Source: CAYOWK01 sp964407665 (GTDB taxonomy: Bacteria > Pseudomonadota > Alphaproteobacteria > Caulobacterales > Hyphomonadaceae). Taken from it: 64,000 nucleotides of DNA. Positions within the stretch are counted from its first letter, which is position 1; every line of letters starts with the position of its first letter. A program made the position numbers and the translations under genes. Location: NCBI GenBank assembly GCA_964407665.1, contig CAYOWK010000002.1, positions 62,001 to 126,000 of the forward strand, written 5' to 3'. This document shows, in pieces, positions 16,387 through 26,487 of the stretch. The notes beneath the pieces were generated by a model. It was not told the DNA's origin. It saw only the letters and a list, made by a program, of their open reading frames with translations, and did not search any database.

Positions 16387-17265
16387 TCACCCCAACGCGA
16401 CAATATCGACGGACTGGGATGAGGAGTGCGCCCCTGACGTACGCGACACTCCGCGAACCGGCGCGACGTCCGAATAATCGCGCCCAACAGCAACAACGAT
16501 ATGCTGGTCGCCGACCCGAAGCGCGTTGGTAGGATCGTACTCGACCCAGCCTGCATCCGCTCCGCACCAGGCCCTTACCCACGCGTGCATGGCGTCAGCG
16601 CCTTCAAGGCGCGGCTTGCCCTTGGGCGGCACGGTGCGCAGGAAGCCGCTGACATAGCCGGCCGGAATGCCCAGTCCGCGCAGACAGCCGATCATGACGT
16701 GAGCCAGATCCTGGCAGACGCCGCGACGCAGGGCGAAGGACTCTTCGGTCGGGGTGTCCACGGTCGTTGCGGTCTTGTCGTAGGTAAAGTCGCGATGGAT
16801 GGCCCGGCCAACCGCCTCGACAGCCTGAAGGACGGTCATGTCCGCCGTGACGGCGCCGCGCGCCCAGGCCGTCATCTCTGCGACAGGCCGCACGCGTGGG
16901 CTCTCGCCGAGAAAATGGTGCGGCGAGTCGGGCGTCAGCTGGCGGTTGAGCGCGATGTCCTCGCGAAGGCGCACAAGCTGCTGCGACACGTCGAGTGCGG
17001 CGGCCGGGGCCCAGCGCTCCACGCGCGCCTGAACGCGCAGCTGGATCGACAGGTGGGGCTGGCGGTAGGCGATTTCGACCGTGGGGTTGCCGAAGAAGTC
17101 CGCGCCTTCGATGCGCTCGTCCGGCTCTGGCGTGATGTCGAGGCGCGAGACGATGGCGCGCTGCTGGCCAGGCCGGTCGAGCGGCGACAGGCGCAGCATG
17201 TGGCGTCCCGCATTCGCTGTGCGGTCGTATGTGTAGGCGATGCGCGAGGAGACGTCATACAGCAT
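16387..17265 (-). CDS. Transglutaminase-like cysteine protease, small form (with bacterial transglutaminase N-domain)
   Basis: 292 residues. N-terminal beta-sandwich domain (about 1-90, SSRIAYTYDRTANAGRHMLRL) followed by a transglutaminase-like core with the full triad Cys184 (RRGVCQDLAH), His227 (AMHAWV) and Asp244 (VEYDPTNA). Such enzymes are usually peptidases or amide-forming/cleaving enzymes rather than protein cross-linkers. No signal peptide, so probably cytoplasmic. Last gene of a three-gene operon with the ATP-grasp/alpha-E protein (six bases upstream) and the large transglutaminase-DUF2126 protein. This trio recurs in many bacteria and is thought to make and trim a peptide-type modification; the substrate is unknown. 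Confidence 0.9.
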   Translation of the reverse strand: MLYDVSSRIAYTYDRTANAGRHMLRLSPLDRPGQQRAIVSRLDITPEPDERIEGADFFGNPTVEIAYRQPHLSIQLRVQARVERWAPAAALDVSQQLVRLREDIALNRQLTPDSPHHFLGESPRVRPVAEMTAWARGAVTADMTVLQAVEAVGRAIHRDFTYDKTATTVDTPTEESFALRRGVCQDLAHVMIGCLRGLGIPAGYVSGFLRTVPPKGKPRLEGADAMHAWVRAWCGADAGWVEYDPTNALRVGDQHIVVAVGRDYSDVAPVRGVSRTSGAHSSSQSVDIVALG

Positions 17266-17271
17266 GGCGCA

Positions 17272-19632
17272 TCACTTCAGGTAGGCGGACGCCAGCAGCT
17301 CCGAGAGATGAGCAAGCTGGGTCCAGATGGCGCGCAGGGCGGCGGCGTCAAGTTCCTCCGGCGAGGAGGCAGCCAGTCGCGTCTCCACTTCCAGCGCGGC
17401 GCGCGCAGGGGGCGACAACTGGCCGTGGTCTTCGGCGTGGGGAAGCTGGCGGATGTGCTCGCGCAGTTCGCCAAGCTGGAACAGCACGGCGCGGGGGTTC
17501 TGGGTGTCGAAGGCCATGAGATCGACCACGGTGGCGCGCTGCATGTCCATCGAGTGACGGCGGCGGTGCGCCATCGCGCTATCGCCGATCTCAAGGGCGA
17601 GTTCCAGAGACCCGCGCGGCGAGCCCCGGTCGGACAGGGCGCCCAGCACCGACGCTGCGTTCATGCCACGCTCCAGCGCGCGTCCGATGGCGAGGAAGCG
17701 CCATCCGGCGGAGCGGTACATGTTGTCGTGCATGAGCCCGGAAAATCCGGTGATGCGTCGAAGCAGGTCGCCCATCGCGCGGGCGGCGTCATCGCCGGGG
17801 TGCAGCGTTGAGGGCAGGGCCTGCGTGGCTTCACTGAGGTCGACCAGCATGGCCCAGCCCTCGACCGACAGGCGGTCACGGACGCGCGCGGCGCTGGCAA
17901 GCGCCGAGCCAAGCGCGGTACGAAGGCCATTGGTGGCGGGTCTTGCCGGATCGACGCCGACAAAACGCAGATACTCGCTGAAGCGCGTCAGCAGCGGCGA
18001 GGCCGCATCGCCGGATTCGGCATAGCGGATATGCCAGGCGCGCTGGAGACGGGCGGCGGTCTCGGCCCGTTCGACATATCGCCCGAGCCAGAACAGGTTG
18101 TCGGCGGCCTGGCTTGGCAGCATGCCGAGCGGCGTGCGCCGGAACGGACCGGAGGACTGCGGCACAAGCGTCGCCTGCTCGACCGGCGCGTCCGACACGA
18201 CCCAGACGTCGGCCACGCGACCGCCGCGCTGCATCGAGATCGCCGACGAATTCTGGGCGGACCCGATCCGGGCATAGCCGCCCGGCATGGCTTTCCAGCC
18301 ATCCGGCGTCCGCGCCAGGAACACCCGCAGGCTCATCGGGCGCGGCTGCAGGCCTCCGTCGACCCAGGCTGGACTGGTCGACAGCGTAACGGATTCCTGC
18401 CCGACCAGCAGATGCCCGTACGCGTCGAGATGGTCCGGGCTGGCGGCCTCGTCCGCCTCGAACGGCATGCGTGTCGAGAGGGCGGGCGACAGCACCATGC
18501 GGTCCAGATTGGCGCGGACATGCTCGCGCTCGGTGGTCTGGCCGCACCACCAGGTGGCGATATTGGGCATCGCCAGAGGCTCGCCCCGCAGCGCCTTGCA
18601 GATACGCGGCATGAACGCCAGCAGAGCGCGGGTTTCGAGAATTCCGGCGCCAATGGCGTTGACCATGGTCACCGCCTGGTTGCGTACGGCGCCCAGCAGG
18701 CCCGGCGTGCCGATGCGTGAGCTGTCATTGAGTTCGAGCGGATCGGTCCACTCCGAATCCATCCGCCGCCAGAGCACGCTGACAGGCTGAAGGCCGGACA
18801 CGGTCCTGACCATCACCTCGCCATTCTGGACCGTGAGGTCGGCGCCCTCGACCAGCGACAGACCCAGGTAGCGCGCAATGTAGGCGTGTTCGTAATAGGT
18901 GTCGGTCAGCGGGCCGGGCGTCAGGATCCCGACCTGATCGTCAGCCGAGCCGCGCATGCCGAGCAGGGCGTCGCGATAGTCGCGGAAGAAACCGGCAAGC
19001 CGGTGGACGTTCGATTCTGCGAAGAGATCCGAAAAGACGCGCGCCGACGCGACCCGGTTCTCGAGCGCAAAGCCCGCGCCGGAAGGCGATTGAGTCCGGT
19101 CGCCCAGAACCCACCAGCGCCCATCCGGACCCCGGCCGATCTCGAACGCCACGAAATGCAGGAAATGTCCGCCGCGCGGCGTGACGCCCACCAGCGGCCG
19201 CACCCACTCCGGATTCTGGGCGACAAGCGAGGCCGGCAGATGCCCCTGCGCCACGAGCCGGTTGGGGCCGTAGATATCCGCCGCGATCTCCTCGAGCAGT
19301 TCGGCGCGCTGGATCAGCCCCGCCTCGATCGACTGCCATTCCTGATCGTGCAGCATGACCGGCACATGGCTCAGGGGCCAGGCGCGCTCGCCCGGGTCAG
19401 CCGGACCATGCTGGCGATAAAAGACGCCGGCATCCCGCAGATACTGGTCGCCGCGCGCAAAGCGCTCGGTGACCTGCGACGGCTCCAGCCCGGACAACAG
19501 CCCCGTCAGCCGCCGCCAGGCCGGGCGGACCTTGCCCTCCGCGTCAAGCAGCTCGTCCGGCGCGCCCGCCAGCGGCTTGTAGGCGGCCAGCGGATTGCGA
19601 AGGGAGCGGGGTTGCGATGTGCGGGCAGTCAT
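17272..19632 (-). CDS. Circularly permuted ATP-grasp / alpha-E domain fusion protein
   Basis: 786 residues. The N-terminal two-thirds (about 25-480) is the circularly permuted ATP-grasp region formerly DUF404/DUF407: AGVFYRQHGPADPGERAWPL, GVTPRGGHFLHFVAFEIGRGPDG, LTPGPLTDTYYEHAYIARYLG and PNIATWWCGQ. The C-terminal part (about 490-786) is the alpha-helical alpha-E domain (formerly DUF403), starting LPSQAADNLFWLGRYVERAE. In many genomes the two are separate genes; here they are one polypeptide. ATP-grasp enzymes join a carboxylate to an amine or thiol through an acyl-phosphate, so a peptide ligase is the natural reading. Lies between the two transglutaminase genes on the same strand. Product not known. 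Confidence 0.9.
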   Translation of the reverse strand: MTARTSQPRSLRNPLAAYKPLAGAPDELLDAEGKVRPAWRRLTGLLSGLEPSQVTERFARGDQYLRDAGVFYRQHGPADPGERAWPLSHVPVMLHDQEWQSIEAGLIQRAELLEEIAADIYGPNRLVAQGHLPASLVAQNPEWVRPLVGVTPRGGHFLHFVAFEIGRGPDGRWWVLGDRTQSPSGAGFALENRVASARVFSDLFAESNVHRLAGFFRDYRDALLGMRGSADDQVGILTPGPLTDTYYEHAYIARYLGLSLVEGADLTVQNGEVMVRTVSGLQPVSVLWRRMDSEWTDPLELNDSSRIGTPGLLGAVRNQAVTMVNAIGAGILETRALLAFMPRICKALRGEPLAMPNIATWWCGQTTEREHVRANLDRMVLSPALSTRMPFEADEAASPDHLDAYGHLLVGQESVTLSTSPAWVDGGLQPRPMSLRVFLARTPDGWKAMPGGYARIGSAQNSSAISMQRGGRVADVWVVSDAPVEQATLVPQSSGPFRRTPLGMLPSQAADNLFWLGRYVERAETAARLQRAWHIRYAESGDAASPLLTRFSEYLRFVGVDPARPATNGLRTALGSALASAARVRDRLSVEGWAMLVDLSEATQALPSTLHPGDDAARAMGDLLRRITGFSGLMHDNMYRSAGWRFLAIGRALERGMNAASVLGALSDRGSPRGSLELALEIGDSAMAHRRRHSMDMQRATVVDLMAFDTQNPRAVLFQLGELREHIRQLPHAEDHGQLSPPARAALEVETRLAASSPEELDAAALRAIWTQLAHLSELLASAYLK

Positions 19633-19696
19633 GCGGCGAAAGCCGCATGCTGTGCGCGTACGCTACAAGATGCGCCAAGGCGCATGGCCAGCCCTT

Positions 19697-22600
19697 CTAG
19701 ACCCCTGCCGGACGCCTCAGATCCAGCGTCATCGGAAATTCCCCGGCCGGCGTTTCGTGCGCCGGCGTGTATAATCCCGGAGTATGCCCGTGCGGTTCGA
19801 AGCGCGCCAGTCGCCTCGCCTCGGCCTCGTTGCCGTTAACCGGAAATGTCTCGTAATTGCGCCCGCCGGGATGTGCGACATGATAGACGCATCCCCCGAC
19901 GGCGCGCCCGGTCCAGGTATCGAAGATGTCGAACACCAGCGGGGCGTGCACGGGAATCACGGGATGCATCGCCATGGTCGGCTGCCACGCCTTGTAGCGG
20001 ACAGCTGCAACCGAGACGCCATTTTCATGCGTCTTCTGGAGCGGCATCCGCCGCTGGTTGCAGGTCACGATGTACCGCCCCGGATCGGGCGCGCTCAGCC
20101 GGACCTGCAGCCGCTCGACGGATGAATCCGTATAGCGCACGGTCCCGCCAATGGCGCCGGTCTCGCCCATAACATGCCACGGCTCCAGCGCCTGGCGCAG
20201 TTCGAGGTGGGCGCCTTCAGCCTCCACCTCGCCGCAGAACGGGAAGCGGAACTCCAGCTGCGCCTCATACCATTCGGGCCGCAGCTCGAAACCGTGGAGC
20301 GCGAGGTCCGCAAGGACTTCGCGGAAGTCCTCCCAGACAAAGTGCGGCAGCATGAACCGGTCGTGCAGCGTCGTGCCCCAGCGCGTGAGATTGCCCGACA
20401 GCGGCGCATTCCAGAACCGCGCGATCAGCGCCCGGATCAGCACCTGCTGGGCCAGGCTCATGCGCGGCTCGGGCGGCATCTCGAAGCCGCGGAACTCGAC
20501 CAGACCGAGGCGGCCTGTGGGCCCATCCGGCGAGAACAGCTTGTCGATGCAGATCTCTGTCCGGTGCGTGTTGCCGGTGACGTCGATCAGGATGTTGCGG
20601 AGCAGCCGGTCCACCAGCCACGGCGCCGGCGACATCCCCTGACCCGGCGCCGGGATCTGCGAGAGCGCAATCTCCAGCTCATAGAGACTGTCATGCCGCG
20701 CCTCGTCGATGCGCGGCGCCTGCGACGTCGGCCCGATGAACAGGCCCGAGAACAGGTATGACAGCGAGGGATGCCGCTGCCAGTGCAGCAAGAGTGACTT
20801 CAGAAGGTCAGGACGGCGCAGGAACGGGCTGTCCAGCGGCGTCGCGCCGCCAACGACAACGTGGTTGCCGCCGCCCGTCCCGGTGTGCCGCCCGTCGATC
20901 ATGAACTTGTCGGCGCCCAGACGCGTCAGGCGCGCCTCTTCATAGAGTTTCTCCGTCGTCTCGACGCAGTCCGCCCACGAATGCGCCGGATGGATGTTGA
21001 CCTCCAGCACGCCCGGATCGGGCGCTACCCGGATCACGTTGATGCGCGGATCGTTCGGCGGCGCATAGCCCTCGATGTGGACGGGCAGGCCCAGCTTGCG
21101 GGCCGTTGTCTCCGCCGCAGCCACCAGTTCGAGATAGTCGTCGACCTTCTCGGTCGGCGGCATGAACACGCACAGCTTTCCTTCGCGGAACTCGACCGAC
21201 ATGGCCGTGCGCACAATACCCTCGGGCGTGTTGAGCGACTGCTCGGTCCGCGCCTGCTGCGGTTCGGAGGCGGTGAACTTCGCCGTGTGTTGCTCATGTT
21301 CTGGCGAGACGCCCGGCCCGGATGACTGCGGCGAGCCCTGAGCAAAATCAGGCAGCGGTCCGCGCGGCGCAGAGGGGTCCATCACGTGGATGAACGGGTA
21401 CTGCGAGGGCGGAACCCACGGCAGGGACCCGAGCGGCAGGCGATAGCCAACCGGACTGTCGCCCGGCGCCAGGAACAGCTTGCCCCGCCGCAGCTTCCAG
21501 CGCTCGGACATCCAGCGCTTGCCCGAAGCCTTCGACTGCCACGCCTGGATCGGCAGCACGAAACCGGACGGCTCCGTCAGCCCGCGCTCGAAGACGCGCG
21601 CAATACGGTGACGCTCCTCCGGATCCTTCAGCTTGGAATTCTCGGGCGTGACGTTCTCCGGAAGCGAGCCTTCCTTGATGATCCACTCCGCCGGATCCTC
21701 GTAAGCCGGCACCACCATGTCAGGCTCAACGCCCAGCTCGGCGGCGATGGTCTGCAGGAACGTCTCGGCGTCGGCGGGTTTGGCGTCGGTCTTGCCGGCC
21801 TCCAGCGCCACAAGCGCATCGTCATGCCAGATCGGCTTGCCGTCCCGCCGCCAGTAGAGGCTGAACGTCCAGCGCGGCAGCGTCTCGCCCGGATACCACT
21901 TGCCCTGGCCATAGTGCAGGAACCCGCCCGGCGCGAACTTCTCCCGCAGGCGCCGGATGAGCAGGTCCGCCAGCTCGCGCTTCTGCGGGCCGACAGCCTC
22001 GGTGTTCCATTCCGGCGACTGGAAATCGTCGATGGACACAAAGGTCGGCTCGCCGCCCATCGTCAGCCGGACGTCGCCAGCCTTGAGAACCTCGTCGACC
22101 TTCTTGCCCAGCGCATCGAGCGCCGCCCAGCTCTCCTCGGAGAACGGCTTGGTGATGCGCGGATGCTCGGCAACCCGCGTCACCTTCATGTCGAAGTCGA
22201 AATTGACCTCGGCAAAGGAGGCAAGCCCCGAGATCGGTGCGGCGTTGCGATAGTGCGGCGTGGCCGCCAGAGGGATGTGGCTCTCGCCGGTTAGCAGGCC
22301 CGACGTTGGATCAAGTCCGATCCAGCCCGCGCCGGGGATGTAGACCTCGCACCATGCATGCAGGTCGGTGAAATCGTGGTCCGTACCAGGCGGGCCGTCG
22401 AGCGAGATCAGGTCCGGCTTCAGCTGGATCAGATAGCCCGACACAAACCGCGCGGCGAAGCCGAGATGGCGCAGCGTCTGCACCAGCAGCCAGGACGTAT
22501 CCCGGCACGAGCCCTGAACGCGGCCGAGTGTCTCCTCAGGCGTCTGAACGCCTGGCTCCATGCGGATGATGTAGTTGATCTCGCGGGCAAGGCGCGCATT

Positions 22601-23044
22601 GAGCCCGACGAAGAAGTCGACGGTCCGGGCCTTCTCGCGCGGAATGGTTTTGAGAAACGCCTGCAGCAGGGGACCGGCAGGCTCGGCCGTCATGTAGATC
22701 GCGAGGTCGGGCGCCAGATCCTCGGGGTAGCTGAACGGCCATTCCTCAGCCGCTTCCTCCACGAAGAAGTCGAACGGGTTGTACACCGTCATGTCGGCGA
22801 CGAGATCGACCTCGATCTTCAGCTCACGGACAGGCTCGGGAAAAACGAATCGCGCCAGCCAGTTCCCGTAAGGGTCCTGCTGGTGGTTCACGAAGTGCCC
22901 GCCGGGCGAGACCTTGAGCGAGTGCGAGATCACCCGCGTGCGGGAGTGCGGCGCCGGGCGCAGCCTCACGATTTGCGGCCCGAGAATGACAGGGCGGTCG
23001 TACCTGTAGTGCGTCAGGTGGTAGATGCTCGCCTTGATCGACAT
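19697..23044 (-). CDS. Large transglutaminase-like protein with C-terminal DUF2126
   Basis: 1115 residues from ATG 23044 (MSIKASIYHLTHYRYD), where the family N-terminus begins; an in-frame ATG 18 codons upstream adds charged non-family sequence. Order: transglutaminase N-domain (about 1-90), transglutaminase core with triad Cys180 (GSCRDTSWLL), His229 (LHAWCEVY) and Asp245 (GLDPTSGL), then about 800 residues of DUF2126, which includes LTMGGEPTFVSIDD and DGRHTGTGGGNHVVVGGA. The DUF2126 part is thought to be a glutamine-synthetase/COOH-NH2-ligase-like amidoligase, so hydrolase and ligase are joined in one chain. First gene of the operon; promoter should lie in 23045-23200. Confidence 0.92.
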   Translation of the reverse strand: MSIKASIYHLTHYRYDRPVILGPQIVRLRPAPHSRTRVISHSLKVSPGGHFVNHQQDPYGNWLARFVFPEPVRELKIEVDLVADMTVYNPFDFFVEEAAEEWPFSYPEDLAPDLAIYMTAEPAGPLLQAFLKTIPREKARTVDFFVGLNARLAREINYIIRMEPGVQTPEETLGRVQGSCRDTSWLLVQTLRHLGFAARFVSGYLIQLKPDLISLDGPPGTDHDFTDLHAWCEVYIPGAGWIGLDPTSGLLTGESHIPLAATPHYRNAAPISGLASFAEVNFDFDMKVTRVAEHPRITKPFSEESWAALDALGKKVDEVLKAGDVRLTMGGEPTFVSIDDFQSPEWNTEAVGPQKRELADLLIRRLREKFAPGGFLHYGQGKWYPGETLPRWTFSLYWRRDGKPIWHDDALVALEAGKTDAKPADAETFLQTIAAELGVEPDMVVPAYEDPAEWIIKEGSLPENVTPENSKLKDPEERHRIARVFERGLTEPSGFVLPIQAWQSKASGKRWMSERWKLRRGKLFLAPGDSPVGYRLPLGSLPWVPPSQYPFIHVMDPSAPRGPLPDFAQGSPQSSGPGVSPEHEQHTAKFTASEPQQARTEQSLNTPEGIVRTAMSVEFREGKLCVFMPPTEKVDDYLELVAAAETTARKLGLPVHIEGYAPPNDPRINVIRVAPDPGVLEVNIHPAHSWADCVETTEKLYEEARLTRLGADKFMIDGRHTGTGGGNHVVVGGATPLDSPFLRRPDLLKSLLLHWQRHPSLSYLFSGLFIGPTSQAPRIDEARHDSLYELEIALSQIPAPGQGMSPAPWLVDRLLRNILIDVTGNTHRTEICIDKLFSPDGPTGRLGLVEFRGFEMPPEPRMSLAQQVLIRALIARFWNAPLSGNLTRWGTTLHDRFMLPHFVWEDFREVLADLALHGFELRPEWYEAQLEFRFPFCGEVEAEGAHLELRQALEPWHVMGETGAIGGTVRYTDSSVERLQVRLSAPDPGRYIVTCNQRRMPLQKTHENGVSVAAVRYKAWQPTMAMHPVIPVHAPLVFDIFDTWTGRAVGGCVYHVAHPGGRNYETFPVNGNEAEARRLARFEPHGHTPGLYTPAHETPAGEFPMTLDLRRPAGV

Positions 23045-23527
23045 GCCGGCTTGTGTGTCCCGTGTCTCGTCGTGATGCGCGGCCTGCCGGACGCTCATGC
23101 GATATGGTCAAGCCGAACCCATGCCCGTCAATGCGTGGTCGGGTCTGGCCTGTACACAAGTCGGCGGGTTTTGGCCGGTCTGCCTCGCCCGGTGTCCAGT
23201 TTTCGTGCGAGCGCGTCCTGATTCTGCGCATGCGGATATTCTTGCGAGCCATTCGCAAAGATTTGTCCATTTCCAGCTTGCGGGGCAGGCCCGGAAGCCG
23301 GGGCGGAGGGGGCGTCCACATTCGCGTACGAGGCGAGATTTCAACTGCCGTGGCGCGCAACTTGTGCACGTTCAGGCATCAGGCCGCCTCCGGATAAGTC
23401 ACCCAAGCGAAATCGTCTCTGTGACGCTTCGATGAAGTGGACGCTGCGCCGTGGCCGGCGCGAGCTTGGCTCAACGATCCGTGAGCCTGGCTAACGGATG
23501 TAGCACATACTTCTGGGGATCAAGTTC
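23045..23527. other. Divergent intergenic region between transglutaminase operon and TonB receptor gene
   Basis: 483 bases without a convincing gene; short open frames here lack ribosome-binding sites and family features. It must hold promoters for both flanking transcripts, but I see no clear -35/-10 pair or strong palindrome. The 50 bases before 23528 are less GC-rich than the rest (ending ACATACTTCTGGGGATCAAG), consistent with a promoter and leader of the receptor gene. Confidence 0.4.
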
Positions 23528-26146
23528 GTGAAGAAACGCATTCTCTATACGCGCATCATGGCGTCACTCGCCGCCGCCGTGCTCGTGACCATGGGCACGC
23601 CCATGGCGTTTGCCCAGGCCGCGCCCGCCGCGGCGCAGGAAGGCGAAGTGATCATCGTGACGGGCACGCGGACCGAGGGCCGCAGCGTGCAGGACTCGCC
23701 CGTTCCGGTCGACGTGTTCAGCGCCGGCGATATCGCCAGCGTCGCCGCAACCGACACAAACGACATCCTGAAGGCGCTGGTGCCATCCTTCTCGATCAAC
23801 CGGCAGCCGATCTCGGATGGCGGCACGTTCACGCGGCCCGCCGAACTGCGCGGTCTTCCGACTGACAAGACGCTAGTGCTGGTGAACTCGAAACGCCGCC
23901 ACCGCGCTGCGCTGGTCGAGATCGGCGGATCGGGAACCCAAGGTCCAGATATTGCGACAATCCCGGCGTCGGCCCTCAAGACGGTCGAAGTCCTGCGCGA
24001 CGGCGCAGCCGCCCAGTACGGCTCGGACGCCATCGCCGGCGTCATCAACTTCATCCTCAAGGACGCACCCGACGGCTTCTCGGTCACCGGGCAGGCGGGC
24101 CAGTATTATGAGGGCGACGGCACGGAATACGTGCTCGGCGCCAATGCAGGCTTCAGCCTGTTCGGCAACGGCTTCGTCAACATTTCGGGCGAGTACTCAA
24201 AATCGGAGGCGACAATCCGCGCCGAGCAGTACTGCGAAGCCTGGTTCTGTCTCGATCCCTCGAACCCGGACTACCAGACCGGTCAGGACTATCAGCAGTA
24301 CCTGAACAATCCCGCGTTCATGGCGGCGGTGAGGGCCGCAGGACCGGTAGTCCAGCCATGGGGCCAGCCCAACTCCGAGGCCTACCGCGCCTTCGTCAAC
24401 GCCGGCTACACCATCAGCGACACGATGGAGCTCTATGCCTTCGCCAACTACTCGGCGAGCGAGGCCGACGGCAGCTTCTACTATCGCTACCCCAACAACG
24501 GCACGATCGAGTTTCTGCGCGAAGCGGACGGCTCGCTCTACTGGCCGCTTGAAATCTATCCGGGCGGTTTCACGCCGCGCTTCTTCGGCGAGATCATCGA
24601 CTATTCCGCCGCAGGCGGCGTGAAGGGTGAAATCCTCGGATTCGATTACGATCTGAGCGCCCGCTACGGTCGCAACGAGGTCCAGTATACCCTCAAGAAC
24701 ACGATCAACCCGTCGCTTGGCCCGGCAACGCCCAAGTCGTTCCGTCCGGGCGATCTGATCAACGAAGAGACCCAGCTCCAGGCTGACTTCGTGCGCCCCA
24801 TCGAGGTCGGCGCGGCCTCGCCTCTCTCTGTTGCCTTCGGCGTCAGCTATCTCGACGAATCCTACGAAGTCGTCGGCGGCGAACCGGCTTCGTATGTTGC
24901 GGGCCCCTATGCCACGCCCGATCCCTGGAACCTCTGCACGGACACCGGAACACCCACCACGGCAGGCGCCGCTGTGATCACGCGCGGGTCCACCCTGAAC
25001 TGCGCCAATCCGGACGATCCGGTGTATCAGGTCGTTGGCGTCGGCTCGAACGGCTTCCCGGGCTACTCGCCGCAGTTTGCGGGCGTCTATGAGCGTGATT
25101 CCGCCGGCGCGTATGTCGACGTCTCGATCGACGTCACGGACCAGCTCTTCCTGCAGGGCGCCGTCCGCTACGAGGACTATTCCGACTTCGGCTCCGAACT
25201 GGTCTGGAAAGCGGCGGGCCGCTACGAATTCCTGCCGGATTTCGCCGTCCGCGGCTCTGTCGGAACCGGCTTCCGGGCCCCGACGCCCGGCCAGCAGGGC
25301 ACGACCAACGTGTCCACGCGTCTGCCTGAAGGTCTTCCGGTCGCCACGGGCCTGTTCCCCGCCGGCGGCGCGATCGCCCAGGCCCTCGGCGCCGAACTGC
25401 TGAAGCCCGAGAAGTCCACCAACTACACGATCGGCCTGACCGGCGACCTTGCCGGGTTCAAGGTCACACTCGACGCCTACCAGATCGAGATCCAGGACCG
25501 CATGCGGGCCACGACGGAACAGCCGGTTTCGACCGATCCGTCTGCGGGCGCTGCATACGCCAACTATCAGGCGCTTCTGGGCGCTGGCGTTCCGGGCGCC
25601 GCCACCATCGGTGCGGTGTTCTTCTTCCAGAACGCCTACGACACCACCACGAGCGGCGTCGATCTCGTCGTCACCAAGGCCCTGGACTGGTCAGGCAATA
25701 TCGGAACGACCAACCTGACCGGCTCGCTGAACTACAACAAGACCGAGCTCGACGAACTCAAGATCCCTGGACTGCTCGACGCTGAGGCGATCTTCGACCT
25801 CGAGAACGGCCCGCCGGAATGGCGTGGCGCGCTCACCGCCAACCATGAGATCGGACCGTTCACCATCATGGGCCGCGCCAACATCTTCGGACCCTACAAG
25901 AATGCGGAGGGCAATCCGGGGCCGGGCTCGATCCAGGAGTTTGAGACCGAAGTCCTGTTCGACCTCGAGCTTGGCTGGAACGTGACGGATTCGACCGTGA
26001 TCGCGTTCGGCGCCCGGAACCTCTTCGACGAATACCCGGATATCGACCGTCTGCGCGAAGAGTGCTGCGGCGCCATCTACCGCTCTGACTCGGTGGTCGA
26101 CTGGCAGGGTGGCTACTACTACGTCCGGGCCAAGCACGACTTCTAG
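23528..26146 (+). CDS. TonB-dependent outer-membrane receptor
   Basis: 872 residues, GTG start at 23528 with GGGGA 10 bases upstream. Signal peptide about 1-30 (KKRILYTRIMASLAAAV, cleavage near AFAQ-AAP). A TonB box-like EVIIVTGTRTE follows, then the plug domain (about 55-170: DILKALVPSFSINR, LRGLPTDKTLVLVNSKRRHR, GAAAQYGSDAIAGVINFI) and a 22-strand barrel ending in RAKHDF with the terminal Phe typical of BamA substrates. Imports a large or scarce nutrient across the outer membrane with TonB-ExbBD energy. Followed by a strong terminator, so monocistronic. The plug wording fits the iron-complex/vitamin-type large receptors of Caulobacterales and sphingomonads; ligand unknown. Confidence 0.93.
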   Translation: MKKRILYTRIMASLAAAVLVTMGTPMAFAQAAPAAAQEGEVIIVTGTRTEGRSVQDSPVPVDVFSAGDIASVAATDTNDILKALVPSFSINRQPISDGGTFTRPAELRGLPTDKTLVLVNSKRRHRAALVEIGGSGTQGPDIATIPASALKTVEVLRDGAAAQYGSDAIAGVINFILKDAPDGFSVTGQAGQYYEGDGTEYVLGANAGFSLFGNGFVNISGEYSKSEATIRAEQYCEAWFCLDPSNPDYQTGQDYQQYLNNPAFMAAVRAAGPVVQPWGQPNSEAYRAFVNAGYTISDTMELYAFANYSASEADGSFYYRYPNNGTIEFLREADGSLYWPLEIYPGGFTPRFFGEIIDYSAAGGVKGEILGFDYDLSARYGRNEVQYTLKNTINPSLGPATPKSFRPGDLINEETQLQADFVRPIEVGAASPLSVAFGVSYLDESYEVVGGEPASYVAGPYATPDPWNLCTDTGTPTTAGAAVITRGSTLNCANPDDPVYQVVGVGSNGFPGYSPQFAGVYERDSAGAYVDVSIDVTDQLFLQGAVRYEDYSDFGSELVWKAAGRYEFLPDFAVRGSVGTGFRAPTPGQQGTTNVSTRLPEGLPVATGLFPAGGAIAQALGAELLKPEKSTNYTIGLTGDLAGFKVTLDAYQIEIQDRMRATTEQPVSTDPSAGAAYANYQALLGAGVPGAATIGAVFFFQNAYDTTTSGVDLVVTKALDWSGNIGTTNLTGSLNYNKTELDELKIPGLLDAEAIFDLENGPPEWRGALTANHEIGPFTIMGRANIFGPYKNAEGNPGPGSIQEFETEVLFDLELGWNVTDSTVIAFGARNLFDEYPDIDRLREECCGAIYRSDSVVDWQGGYYYVRAKHDF

Positions 26147-26191
26147 GCGACCTGTTTCCCGGGCCGCGTCCCGAAAACACGACAATCAATG

Positions 26192-26219
26192 GCCCGGGCG
26201 GAAACGTCCGGGCTTTTTT
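26192..26219 (+). terminator. Strong rho-independent terminator after TonB receptor gene
   Basis: Nine-base-pair stem (26192-26200 with 26205-26213, one G-T pair) closed by a GAAA tetraloop and followed by six T. Textbook intrinsic terminator, 45 bases after the receptor stop codon. Confidence 0.92.
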
Positions 26220-26487
26220 GCGCTCCGGGCGATTGTTGATCGCAAGGCGCGGGAGTCTGCACGCATCGCCGCCTCAAAATCCGGCGCCTTACCTGTGGGG
26301 GCAGGGGTTTGGTCTATTTTGCTTGCCTCGTGCGGGCCGGAATTCCATCCCCTGTAACGGGCTAGATCATATTCCTCGGAGACTGGGCGGCTCCCATCCG
26401 TCCCACCCGACACACAAGAACACGACATAGAACGATGCAGACGACGTGTAGGGTCCAGGCCTTCGCTGCGGGGACGGAGGCCGGATC
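26220..26487. other. Intergenic region upstream of TauE-type gene
   Basis: 268 bases between the receptor terminator and the next start. No gene with coding character seen on either strand. It contains a less GC-rich stretch around 26355-26380 (GGGCTAGATCATATTCC) that could belong to the promoter of the downstream exporter; no palindromic operator stands out. Confidence 0.35.

Noticed and set aside
16501..17811. 436-codon open frame antisense to the small transglutaminase and ATP-grasp genes
   Set aside because: Opposite strand of well-conserved catalytic domains; low-complexity Arg/Ala/Gly composition and no start signal.
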